Shown in pieces: positions 6,723 through 14,505 of a stretch of DNA of 24,663 nucleotides. Position 1 is the stretch's first letter; every line of letters begins with the position of its first letter. Below the pieces are notes generated by a model. The model saw nothing but the letters and a program-made list of their open reading frames with translations. It had not been told where the DNA came from and made no database searches. This DNA comes from Sulfurospirillum sp964441765 (GTDB taxonomy: Bacteria > Campylobacterota > Campylobacteria > Campylobacterales > Sulfurospirillaceae). The DNA is taken from NCBI GenBank assembly GCA_964441765.1, contig CAYTVI010000028.1, positions 1 to 24,663 on the forward strand, given 5' to 3'. The position numbers and the translations under genes are program-made.

Positions 6723-7762
6723 TCATCTTCCTTTATGTCATCAGCGCCACATGCCATTACCATTGCATTGCCACCAATTGCTTGTTTAATTTTATCTTCT
6801 ATTTCTAAGGCTAACTCTTTATTCTCTTTCAAAAAGGCTTTAACGTTTTCACGTCCTTGTCCTAATTTTGTCTCATTATAGCTAAACCAAGCGCCACTTT
6901 TATCAATAATATCGAGCTTCACGCCATAATCAACGAGCTCACCCTCTTTAGAGATTCCTTCGCCAAACATAATATCAAACTCTGCTTGACGAAATGGAGG
7001 TGCAACTTTGTTTTTTATTACTTTTGCTTTGACTCTGTTACCAATCTGCTCTTCGCCTTGCTTTAACGTTGCAATTTTACGAACATCAATACGCACAGAT
7101 GCATAAAATTTAAGGGCATTTCCACCCGTTGTTGTCTCCGGACTTCCATATCCCATCGTACCAATTTTCATACGAATTTGGTTAATAAAAATAATCGTGG
7201 TGTTCATCTTATGTACCACAGCCGTCAGTTTTCTCAGAGCTTGACTCATAAGCCTTGCTTGAAGCCCTACATGAGAATCACCCATATCGCCTTCAATTTC
7301 ACTTTTAGGTGTGAGTGCGGCAACCGAATCCACAACGATAACGTCAACCGCGCCACTGCGAGAGAGTGTCTCAACAATATCAAGTGCTTGTTCGCCAAAA
7401 TCAGGTTGTGAAACCAAAAGGTTTTCAATGTCAACACCCAAATTTCCAGCGTATTTAACATCTAGTGCATGCTCTGCGTCTACAAACGCACAAATACTTC
7501 CCTTGGCTTGCGCTTCTGCAATAATTTGCAATGAAAGCGTTGTTTTACCCGAACTTTCCGGTCCATAAACCTCAATAATACGTCCTTGAGGAATCCCCCC
7601 AATACCAAGAGCCAAATCAAGCCCAAGAGAACCCGTACTAATCGAAGCAATTGGTTCAACAACTTTATCTCCAAGCCTTACAAGTGCACCTTTTCCAAAT
7701 GCCTTATCTATCTGTTTAATCGCTAAATCGAGTGCTTTTCGTTTGTTCTCATCAATTTGCAT
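6719..7762 (-). CDS. recA: Recombinase A
   Basis: ATP-dependent strand-exchange protein for homologous recombination, repair and natural transformation. Walker A is GPESSGKTT and Walker B is VDVIVVDSVAAL; also seen are VSQPDFGEQALDI, the loop region PETTTGGNALKFYASVRIDV and NKVAPPFRQAEFDIMFGEGI. The C-terminus is acidic (GADDIKEDE). The frame is open to an ATG at 7780, but the ATG at 7762 (MQIDENKRKALDLAIKQIDK) has AGAGG 7 nt upstream and matches relatives, giving 347 aa. It heads the operon and is divergent from mqnD. I see no LexA-type operator, in keeping with the absence of a classical SOS system in many members of this phylum. Confidence 0.98.
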   Translation of the reverse strand: MQIDENKRKALDLAIKQIDKAFGKGALVRLGDKVVEPIASISTGSLGLDLALGIGGIPQGRIIEVYGPESSGKTTLSLQIIAEAQAKGSICAFVDAEHALDVKYAGNLGVDIENLLVSQPDFGEQALDIVETLSRSGAVDVIVVDSVAALTPKSEIEGDMGDSHVGLQARLMSQALRKLTAVVHKMNTTIIFINQIRMKIGTMGYGSPETTTGGNALKFYASVRIDVRKIATLKQGEEQIGNRVKAKVIKNKVAPPFRQAEFDIMFGEGISKEGELVDYGVKLDIIDKSGAWFSYNETKLGQGRENVKAFLKENKELALEIEDKIKQAIGGNAMVMACGADDIKEDE

Positions 7763-7786
7763 GGTACTACCTCTTTTCATAGTGTT

Positions 7787-7799
7787 ATTATTTTAACAT
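7787..7799. repeat. Left arm of a 13-bp inverted repeat over the recA -10
   Basis: ATTATTTTAACAT, the exact reverse complement of 7877-7889. It covers the presumed recA -10. Confidence 0.75.
7790..7795 (-). promoter_or_regulatory. Probable -10 element of recA
   Basis: TAAAAT on the minus strand, 27 bp before the recA ATG. It is identical in context to the mqnD -10 on the other strand. No clear -35. Confidence 0.45.
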
Positions 7800-7876
7800 T
7801 TTGAGCTTGAAAAAGCCCTTTGAAGCAATTGTAATCCATTTTGGAAAAATGAGTTCAAAATATTTCAATATGGAAT

Positions 7877-7889
7877 ATGTTAAAATAAT
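7877..7889. repeat. Right arm of a 13-bp inverted repeat over the mqnD -10
   Basis: ATGTTAAAATAAT, the mirror of 7787-7799 with arm centres 90 bp apart. The 77 bp between the arms (7800-7876) are AT-rich with no feature I recognise. Confidence 0.75.
7881..7886 (+). promoter_or_regulatory. Probable -10 element of the mqnD-fliQ-murB operon
   Basis: TAAAAT lies 28 bp before the proposed TTG start of mqnD. No recognisable -35. Confidence 0.45.
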
Positions 7890-7914
7890 CTCAATACTTT
7901 ATTCAAGGACTTTT

Positions 7915-8778
7915 TTGAAAACCATGACCGTTGCTCATTCACCCGATGCTGATGATATTTTCATGTACTATGCCATTAAATTTGGCTGGATAACGCTTCA
8001 CGACGTAACCTTTGAAAACCTTGCTTTAGATATCGAAACACTCAATCTTGAAGCCCTTAAAAACACCTATGATATTACCGCTATTAGCTTTGCTCTGTAT
8101 CCAAAGATTCGCAATGACTATGCACTTTTACGCACTGCGGTAAGTTTTGGACAGGGGTATGGTCCTAAGCTTGTCAAACGCAAAGAGACGAAACTCAAGC
8201 GCAATTTTAAAGTCGCTTTGAGTGGAACACACACCACCAATGCCATGCTTTTTAAGATAGCATACCCAGAAGCACGCATTGTTTATAAAAACTTTTTAGA
8301 GATTGAAGCTTCTGTTTTAAAGGGAGAAGTGGATGCGGGGGTACTCATCCATGAAAGCATTTTAGAGTACAGCGATGAACTGGTTGTTGAGCGAGAGCTA
8401 TGGGATATTTGGAAAGAGCTTTGCAAAGAAGAGCTTCCTTTGCCCCTAGGTGGTATGGCTTTGCGTCGATCTATCCCATTGCACCGAGCAATTCTTTGTG
8501 AAAAAGCACTGATTCAAGCGGTTGATGTCGCGCACACCCATCAAAGTCTTCTTTCTCGTATGTTACTTGAGCGCAATTTAGTGCGTGTTGATCAAGCGAC
8601 CCTTAAAACGTATTTAGGCTTATATGCAAATGAGCATTCGATTGAGATGAATGAAACACAATACTTAGCAATTGACACCCTTTTTGAACTGGGCTATAAA
8701 CATGGCTTTTATGACCAATGTATTAAGGCACAAGAGTATCTCATTCCCAAAGAGTATGAAGCATTAAGGAACAGTTGA
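7915..8778 (+). CDS. mqnD: 1,4-dihydroxy-6-naphthoate synthase (menaquinone, futalosine pathway)
   Basis: Converts cyclic dehypoxanthinyl futalosine to 1,4-dihydroxy-6-naphthoate in the futalosine route to menaquinone, the quinone this phylum uses for respiration. The N-terminus MTVAHSPDADDIFMYYAIKF is the family signature. A periplasmic-binding-protein-like fold follows, with SGTHTTNAMLFKIAYP and GEVDAGVLIHES ligand-pocket motifs and LPLPLGGMALRR. Start choice: the frame is open from 7801, but AAGGA at 7905-7909 sits 5 nt before a TTG at 7915 (giving MKTMTVAHSP, like the Met-Lys starts of relatives) and 14 nt before the ATG at 7924. The protein is about 287 aa. Its stop overlaps the fliQ ATG (TGATG). 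Confidence 0.9.
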   Translation: MKTMTVAHSPDADDIFMYYAIKFGWITLHDVTFENLALDIETLNLEALKNTYDITAISFALYPKIRNDYALLRTAVSFGQGYGPKLVKRKETKLKRNFKVALSGTHTTNAMLFKIAYPEARIVYKNFLEIEASVLKGEVDAGVLIHESILEYSDELVVERELWDIWKELCKEELPLPLGGMALRRSIPLHRAILCEKALIQAVDVAHTHQSLLSRMLLERNLVRVDQATLKTYLGLYANEHSIEMNETQYLAIDTLFELGYKHGFYDQCIKAQEYLIPKEYEALRNS

Positions 8779-9044
8779 TGGAAGCAAAACTTATAGGTCT
8801 TGGTGTTGAAACGTTTAAAATAGCTCTTTATCTCTCTATGCCCATGCTCTTAGCGGGTCTTATCGCAGGTCTTGCGATTAGTATCTTTCAAGCTACGACA
8901 CAAATCAACGAAATGACATTAAGCTTTGTTCCAAAAATTCTTATCGTTATTGTAGTAGCTATTTTCACCATGCCTTGGATGATGAATATGATGATGGAAT
9001 TTACCATTCGTATGATAGAAATGATCCCAACTTTTGTTTTTTAA
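8778..9044 (+). CDS. fliQ: Flagellar export apparatus protein FliQ
   Basis: Inner-membrane component of the flagellar type III export gate, assembling with FliP and FliR. The 88-aa protein has two membrane helices (about 14-37, IALYLSMPMLLAGLIAGLAI, and 51-72, KILIVIVVAIFTMPWMM) joined by the family loop SIFQATTQINEMTLSFVPK. The ATG at 8778 overlaps the mqnD stop and has AAGGA 7 nt upstream. The stop overlaps the murB ATG as TAATG. fliQ-murB next to recA is, from memory, also seen in C. jejuni. Confidence 0.96.
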   Translation: MEAKLIGLGVETFKIALYLSMPMLLAGLIAGLAISIFQATTQINEMTLSFVPKILIVIVVAIFTMPWMMNMMMEFTIRMIEMIPTFVF

Positions 9045-9817
9045 TGACACGTTCTATTGATTTTTCACGCTTTTCAAGCATCAAAATAGGCCCTATTCTT
9101 GATGTTTTACTTCTTGATACGCTCTCTCCTCTACCGCCTCAGCACACCATCATTGGCGGAGCAAACAACCTTTTGGTCAGCCCAAATCCTCCAAAACTGG
9201 CGATGCTTGATAAATGTTTTGATTTTATTCGTTTAGAAGAATCTGTTTTACATGTAGGTGGCGCAACACCTAGTGGAAAAATACTCTCATTTGCTAAAAA
9301 ACATGACCTCCGTGGCTTTGAGCTGATGCAAAAACTCCCTGGAACTCTTGGTGGTATGGTGGCGATGAATGCAGGGCTTAAAGAGTGGGAAGTGTTTAAC
9401 CATCTCATAGCCATTCGCACCGAAAAAGGCTGGATACCCAAAGAATCCATTGAACACGGTTACCGTTTTGCAAATATCGAAGGCGTTGTTTATGAGGCTA
9501 CCTTTACATGTAAAAAAGGATTTGATGAAAATCTGCTTGCGATGTTTAAAAAAATGCGTGACAACCAACCACAAATGCCTAGTGCTGGAAGCTGTTTTAA
9601 AAACCCTTTAGGGCATTTTGCAGGAAAGCTGATTGAAGAGGTTGGGTTTAAAGGTAAGCGTATTGGAAACATGGGTTTTAGTGAGCAACATGCTAATTTT
9701 TTAGTCAATCACGGTGACGGTACATTTGAAGAAGCAATGGAGCTTATTCACGCAGTTAAAAAAGAGGTTTTGAACCGCTTTAATGTGATATTAGAAGAAG
9801 AGATTATCATCCTCTAA
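9044..9817 (+). CDS. murB: UDP-N-acetylenolpyruvoylglucosamine reductase
   Basis: FAD/NADPH enzyme that reduces UDP-GlcNAc-enolpyruvate to UDP-MurNAc in peptidoglycan precursor synthesis. FAD-binding motifs are IIGGANNLLVS and PGTLGGMVAMNAG; the catalytic Ser lies in PSAGSCFKNP; the substrate-binding part contains FSEQHANFLVNHGDGT; the terminal Glu-rich segment carries the last catalytic Glu. It is short (257 aa), like Helicobacter MurB. The ATG at 9044 overlaps the fliQ stop; the upstream extension to 8975 is fliQ read in another frame. Its stop overlaps that of convergent tsaD by 4 bp, leaving no room for a terminator. Confidence 0.96.
   Translation: MTRSIDFSRFSSIKIGPILDVLLLDTLSPLPPQHTIIGGANNLLVSPNPPKLAMLDKCFDFIRLEESVLHVGGATPSGKILSFAKKHDLRGFELMQKLPGTLGGMVAMNAGLKEWEVFNHLIAIRTEKGWIPKESIEHGYRFANIEGVVYEATFTCKKGFDENLLAMFKKMRDNQPQMPSAGSCFKNPLGHFAGKLIEEVGFKGKRIGNMGFSEQHANFLVNHGDGTFEEAMELIHAVKKEVLNRFNVILEEEIIIL
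9248..9257. repeat. Palindrome variant TTACATGTAG (one mismatch), in murB
   Basis: Read TTA CAT GTA GGT (Leu-His-Val-Gly), the same Leu-His-Val frame as most exact copies. Confidence 0.65.
9504..9513. repeat. TTACATGTAA palindrome, exact, in murB
   Basis: Read in the alternative frame TTT ACA TGT AAA (Phe-Thr-Cys-Lys). Confidence 0.9.
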
Positions 9818-10809
9818 AAGAAAATATCTTTCGATGAACTGCGTATACTAAGCTCGTTCAGTCCAACAAAGTAACCTTTTTGATAGGACTCCACCGCGCA
9901 CCGCCCTATCATGGCCGCATTATCGGAACAAAACTCCATTTTAGCGGTGTGAAGTGTCGCGTGTTTTGACGCACAAAAAGCTTCAAGATGCGAACGCAAA
10001 TAAAGATTGGCACTCGCACCTCCTACCACACCAAAACGCTCAATGTTTCGTTCTTTATAGGCTTTTTTGATTTTTTGCATCAAATGCGCAACAGCGACTC
10101 TTTGAAACGAAGCACAAATATCGCATATGGTTTGCTCATCTAAATTTTCTTGCGCTTCAATGCATAATCGTACTTGATTTTTAAGTCCCGAATAACTAAA
10201 CGCAAGTTCTTTAGAACCACGCAAAGGAATCGTAAAATCAAAACGCTTCTCATCCCCTTTTCGCGCATAACGCTCAATGATAGCGCCCGCTGGATAAGGA
10301 AGGCCTAACATCTTACCCACCTTATCAAAGCTCTCACCAAAGCTATCATCCATCGTCGTGGCAAGAAGTTCTATATGTTCCAAACTCTTTACATGTAAAA
10401 GCTGTGTGTGTCCTCCAGAGACCAGTAAAACATCCATAGGAAACTGTGTTGCTTCTTCAATAAAAAGAGAATAGATATGTCCTTTAAGATGGTTGATGCC
10501 CAAAAGTGGCAAGCCAAGAGCAATACTCAAAGCTTTTGCCATCATCACCCCTTCCACCAACGTAACAGAAAGTCCTGGCTCATTGGTCACAGCAATGGCT
10601 TTTAGCTCTTTAAAATAAGGTTTGGCTTCGGCTAAAATTTTAGGGAGGGTTACGGCATGCAAACGTGCGGCAAGTTCTGGGACGACACCACCATAGCGTG
10701 CATGTTCTGCGTCTTGGGATATTTTTTTATGAAAAACTAAAGCACCATCATCGATGCGCGTAATCGCAATAGAACTATCGTCACAACTGCTTTCTATGCT
10801 TAAAATCAC
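9814..10809 (-). CDS. tsaD: tRNA N6-threonylcarbamoyladenosine transferase TsaD
   Basis: Catalytic subunit that transfers threonylcarbamoyl to A37 of ANN-decoding tRNAs, working with TsaB, TsaC and TsaE (none in this window). ASKHA-fold motifs: ILSIESSCDDSSIAI (phosphate 1), HARYGGVVPELAARLH, the metal-binding GINHLKGHIYSLF (His-x4-His), VSGGHTQLLHV (phosphate 2) and the C-terminal FCSDNAAMIG. The length of 331 aa is normal. The start is a GTG at 10809 with only a weak ribosome site. It lies 12 bp after the M15 peptidase gene and is probably the last gene of that operon. Confidence 0.97.
   Translation of the reverse strand: MILSIESSCDDSSIAITRIDDGALVFHKKISQDAEHARYGGVVPELAARLHAVTLPKILAEAKPYFKELKAIAVTNEPGLSVTLVEGVMMAKALSIALGLPLLGINHLKGHIYSLFIEEATQFPMDVLLVSGGHTQLLHVKSLEHIELLATTMDDSFGESFDKVGKMLGLPYPAGAIIERYARKGDEKRFDFTIPLRGSKELAFSYSGLKNQVRLCIEAQENLDEQTICDICASFQRVAVAHLMQKIKKAYKERNIERFGVVGGASANLYLRSHLEAFCASKHATLHTAKMEFCSDNAAMIGRCAVESYQKGYFVGLNELSIRSSSKDIFF
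10389..10398. repeat. TTACATGTAA palindrome, exact, in tsaD
   Basis: On the coding strand read TTA CAT GTA AAG (Leu-His-Val-Lys), directly after the phosphate-2 loop. Confidence 0.9.
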
Positions 10810-10821
10810 GCCGATATCTTT

Positions 10822-11568
10822 TTAAACAATTTGCACATGCCATGGCTCAAATCTCACACCATCCGCATTTCCAACCGTATAACGCATCGAAATATAAGGT
10901 AGTTTTTGAAGGCTCCAAAACTCTTGTGTGCGCGCAAAATTAGCCGTAAAGTTTTCATGCCCCCATCCTCGTTTGCCCACATCAAAATCACCAATCGAAT
11001 GGTACGAATACGCAGGTGGGACTAAAGAACGTGATGCTGTCGTGATATTGCCATTTTCATTTTTGATTTTATTGAGATGTAAACTCATCTGTTTCATCAC
11101 ACTACGAATACCTGAGGTAAGAACAACTGAACTTCCGACATCTTTTACGATGCGCAAAAGAGCGTCGTGCGATTGACCTTTAAAAAGATAATGCCCTGTT
11201 CCGTGTACTTTAATCACATTTTTTTCTAAAATCACATCTGTAATGCTATCAATCGTACGTTTGCCGTAAAAGCCATAGGCTTTGGGGTCGGTATAAAATA
11301 CCTCTTCCATATACGCAATTTCCGCAGGGGTGAATGCCAACATTTTAGGATGATTTTTAGCGATTTTGAGCGCTTCGTCAAAAGAGAGAAGATTAAATTT
11401 ACCATGACCTACGATATTTTCTAAAGATTCTAGTTTTTTACATGTAGAATCTAAAAGGGGTCTATGCTCTTCTTTTACCCAAATATCAACCGTGGACTCT
11501 TCTTTAGCACACGCAACACTTCCCATAACACTCACACCCATCAACGCTAAAAATTTTCTGCGCTCCAT
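10822..11568 (-). CDS. Exported M15-family D-Ala-D-Ala carboxypeptidase (VanY-like)
   Basis: Predicted zinc peptidase trimming peptidoglycan stem peptides. The catalytic pattern of the M15B/LAS group is visible: SYHSIGDFDVG supplies His190 and Asp196, and EPWHVQ near the C-terminus supplies Glu241 and His244. The N-terminus MERRKFLALMGVSVMGSVAC has a twin-arginine pair followed by a mild hydrophobic stretch, suggesting Tat export; Cys20 is a weak lipobox candidate. The length is 248 aa. The ATG at 11568 has AGAGG close upstream. It sits between the GGDEF/EAL gene (32 bp upstream) and tsaD (12 bp downstream). The endogenous substrate is inferred from family, and a role in vancomycin resistance is not implied. 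Confidence 0.82.
   Translation of the reverse strand: MERRKFLALMGVSVMGSVACAKEESTVDIWVKEEHRPLLDSTCKKLESLENIVGHGKFNLLSFDEALKIAKNHPKMLAFTPAEIAYMEEVFYTDPKAYGFYGKRTIDSITDVILEKNVIKVHGTGHYLFKGQSHDALLRIVKDVGSSVVLTSGIRSVMKQMSLHLNKIKNENGNITTASRSLVPPAYSYHSIGDFDVGKRGWGHENFTANFARTQEFWSLQKLPYISMRYTVGNADGVRFEPWHVQIV
11438..11447. repeat. Palindrome variant TTACATGTAG (one mismatch), in the M15 gene
   Basis: On the coding strand CTACATGTAA, read TCT ACA TGT AAA (Ser-Thr-Cys-Lys). Confidence 0.6.
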
Positions 11569-11600
11569 TGCCTCTTAATCCTGTGTAATTTCTGGTGAGA

Positions 11601-14486
11601 TTATAGCATTTGGTTTTGATTTTTGAGTAAAGTTTCCATCTCTTGCGCATTTAATGGCTTACTAAAGAGGTATCCTTGCATCAATTCACAGCCACTGCTG
11701 TAGATAAAATCACGTTGAGCATCCGTTTCAACGCCCTCGGCTAAAACTTTTAACCCCAGACCACGTCCTAATTCGATGATGGTACGGGCAATCGCTCTGT
11801 CTTCACGACTCTGCTCTAAGTTTTGAACAAAACTTTGGTCAATTTTGAGCTTTGTAATCGGCAAATGTTTTAAATAAGCCAACGATGAATGTCCTGTACC
11901 AAAATCATCAATGGAGATATCTACCCCTAACTCTCGAATGCGTTTTAAAAGCGCAATGGACTTGGTGCTGTCTTTCATAATGAAGCGCTCCACAATTTCC
12001 ATTTCCACCCAACTGGCTTTACAACCTGTCTCTTTGAGTGTTGAAATGACCGTGGAGATAAGCTTAGGCGAATCTAACTGTTTGCCTGCAAAATTAATCG
12101 CCAATTTACCCGCATTTAACCCCGCATCTTGCCATGCTTTCATCTGGCGCATTCCCTCTTTGAGCACCCAATTTCCTATCTCAAGAATAAGTTCACTCTC
12201 TTCGGCAATATGAATAAAATACGAAGGTGCCATAAGCCCTCGTGTTGGATGATTCCATCGAATCAATGCTTCAACGCCTACAATCGTTTCCGTTTGAAGG
12301 TTGAGTTGTGGCTGATAGTAGAGCTCAAATTCTTCATTGGCGAGGGCTTTATAAAGACTTTTTTCAATTTCTAAGTGCTCATTGGTCTCTTGATTCATCT
12401 CTTGGTCAAAAAACTTATAGCGATTACGCCCTTCCATCTTTGCTTTATACATCGCGATATCAGCGTTTTTAAGGAGCATACTCGCACTCTCACCATCATT
12501 GGGGTAAACACTGACACCCATACTCATCGTGACTTTAAAGCTCTCGTTGCCTAAGGTTAAAGGGGTTTGGAATGAAGAAACTAGCTTTTTAATCGCAATA
12601 AAAATATCGCTGATATCTTTACACCCATCAAGCAATACGATAAACTCATCCCCACTCATACGCGCGACCGTATCGGTTTCCCTCACACTGTTTTGCATAC
12701 GGCTTGCAATGGTTTTTAATAAAACATCCCCCGCATCATGTCCCAAGGAGTCATTGATACTCTTAAATTTATCAATATCCACAAAAATAATACCCAATAC
12801 TTTTTCATCACGACTGGCTTTTTTAATCGCTTGGGCAAGTCTGTCTTGCAAAAGATTGCGATTGGGAAGTCCGGTAAGGGTATCGTGTTCAACTTGGTGC
12901 ATTAAGAGGCGCTTTTGCTTTTTATTCTCTTCTTCAAGCTCTTTTCGCATCGTAATATCACGAACAGAACAATGCTGAATCACATTTTTTTCCATCCAAA
13001 TCGTTGTAATCACCACGCTGATCCAAAAAAGTGTTCCATCCATCGCGCGTGCTCGCCATTCAAACTTATGCACACCATTGTCAAGGGCTAATTTGTTCAT
13101 CCACAATGATTTTTCATACGAACTTTCACCATCAGGTTGAAACTCAGGTGAAATATCGGCGGGCGAAATGCCGACAAGTTGGCTTTTATCTTCTGCTTTA
13201 AACATCTTCACAATGGCTTCATTACAATCCACAAAAGAACCCTCTTTTAAAAGCCACACACCATCGGCTGACTTTTGATAAAGGGTTTCAAAAACCATTT
13301 TTTGCTCTTTAATCTGCTTATTGCTCAAGAGTAAATGGTTCTCATACCGACTGATCATCGAATGAATTTTGCGTGAAATAAACAGCATGATGCTCATCAC
13401 AATGATAATAATGATTAAAGAGACAACAAACATATTGGCGATGGTCTCTTGCATACGTTGTTTTAGCATCACTTCATGCTCAATCAATGCTTCATTTTCT
13501 TCATTGAGATAGGCTCCCGTACCTATCACCCACTCAAATTGGGGAATAGGACGGATAAAAGAGACTTTATTGCGGTCTTTTGCATCAGGATGATACGAAG
13601 CCATATAGCTCATAAAAAAGCCCTCTGGGTTACTTCTTCCACCCTCCACGATATCTTTGATGATATGTTGTCCATTGGTCACCACATCAAAACGATTTTT
13701 GCCTATTAACGATGCGTCTCCATGCGAGATGGTATACCCAGCATAATCATACGCGAAGATATACCCATGTTCTCCATAATGCGTGTTGAGCAGAAGCTTT
13801 TGTGTCTCTTTTTTGATTTTTGTTAAAATCTCATCTTCATAGCGGGCACTTCCAATAAAAAGATTTAATGGTTTAACCAGTGCCATATAGCCGATTTTTT
13901 TACGATACTCTTTTTCGTCAGGATTTTTCCATGTCCAATCATAATAAGCACCGTCATTTTGCGCCAAAAGCAGTAAAATATCTTTGGTAATGTACTTACC
14001 ATCCCCATCTTGAACATCCATCAAATCAAGCCCCTCAAGAGCTTTGTTGGCACCGTGCATGATATTTGTACCATTGAGGTCGTAAATAAAATAATACCCG
14101 CTCAAATCAGAAAAAAAGCGGGTATCGCGTAGTTTGGTGCGTAGTTTTTCTAAAAGAAGTTCACGGGAGAGTTTAGGATTTTCTTTATAGGTGTCTAAAA
14201 TGACCTTTTGCCCTAATGTCACAATATTTTTTATCTCTTCTTTGGCTTCACGAATTAAAAATTGCTCATTCACATTGATATACTCAACCAATTTATCAAT
14301 ACGCTCTTTGGCTTGGGCTTTGGAGTTTTTAACATACTCTTTTCGTGCGAAATCCACTGCTTTATCGTAGTCTGCTTTTTCAGAGCTTACCATGATAAGA
14401 AGAAAAATACAAAAGGTCAAAAATACAGCAAATGCTGGCAGAAAAACAATCCATTTTGTAAGATTTTTCTTCTTCAAAATTGCCAA
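11601..14486 (-). CDS. Membrane Cache-PAS-GGDEF-EAL cyclic-di-GMP protein
   Basis: Sensor protein of 961 aa. Order: membrane helix (12-34), periplasmic double Cache region (about 40-345, repeated motifs SGYYFIYDLNG and HGYIFAYDYAG), second membrane helix (352-371), PAS (about 398-515), GGDEF (about 530-695), EAL (about 705-955). The diguanylate cyclase motif is SGDEF (611-615) instead of GGDEF, with an intact inhibitory RxxD site (Arg602-Asp605). The EAL side keeps Glu739 of EAL, Asn798, Glu830, Asp860-Asp861 of DDFGTG, Lys881, Glu917 and Gln937, so phosphodiesterase activity is likely; cyclase activity is uncertain. The start is TTG at 14486 with GGAG 6 nt before. It follows the FmdE-like gene by 19 bp. 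The ligand sensed is unknown. Confidence 0.9.
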   Translation of the reverse strand: MAILKKKNLTKWIVFLPAFAVFLTFCIFLLIMVSSEKADYDKAVDFARKEYVKNSKAQAKERIDKLVEYINVNEQFLIREAKEEIKNIVTLGQKVILDTYKENPKLSRELLLEKLRTKLRDTRFFSDLSGYYFIYDLNGTNIMHGANKALEGLDLMDVQDGDGKYITKDILLLLAQNDGAYYDWTWKNPDEKEYRKKIGYMALVKPLNLFIGSARYEDEILTKIKKETQKLLLNTHYGEHGYIFAYDYAGYTISHGDASLIGKNRFDVVTNGQHIIKDIVEGGRSNPEGFFMSYMASYHPDAKDRNKVSFIRPIPQFEWVIGTGAYLNEENEALIEHEVMLKQRMQETIANMFVVSLIIIIIVMSIMLFISRKIHSMISRYENHLLLSNKQIKEQKMVFETLYQKSADGVWLLKEGSFVDCNEAIVKMFKAEDKSQLVGISPADISPEFQPDGESSYEKSLWMNKLALDNGVHKFEWRARAMDGTLFWISVVITTIWMEKNVIQHCSVRDITMRKELEEENKKQKRLLMHQVEHDTLTGLPNRNLLQDRLAQAIKKASRDEKVLGIIFVDIDKFKSINDSLGHDAGDVLLKTIASRMQNSVRETDTVARMSGDEFIVLLDGCKDISDIFIAIKKLVSSFQTPLTLGNESFKVTMSMGVSVYPNDGESASMLLKNADIAMYKAKMEGRNRYKFFDQEMNQETNEHLEIEKSLYKALANEEFELYYQPQLNLQTETIVGVEALIRWNHPTRGLMAPSYFIHIAEESELILEIGNWVLKEGMRQMKAWQDAGLNAGKLAINFAGKQLDSPKLISTVISTLKETGCKASWVEMEIVERFIMKDSTKSIALLKRIRELGVDISIDDFGTGHSSLAYLKHLPITKLKIDQSFVQNLEQSREDRAIARTIIELGRGLGLKVLAEGVETDAQRDFIYSSGCELMQGYLFSKPLNAQEMETLLKNQNQML

Positions 14487-14505
14487 AACTCACTCCGAGG
14501 GAAAT

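Noticed and set aside
7763..7780. RecA starting at the ATG at 7780
   Set aside because: The ribosome site AGAGG lies inside this extension, 7 nt before the ATG at 7762, and relatives start at the later Met.
8975..9043. Longer MurB start overlapping fliQ
   Set aside because: The 23 residues are fliQ read in another frame and do not resemble MurB; the TAATG overlap gives a natural start.
12529..12978. A 149-codon plus-strand open frame opposite the GGDEF/EAL gene
   Set aside because: Antisense shadow of clear GGDEF motifs; low-complexity Ser/Leu composition and no supporting start signals.
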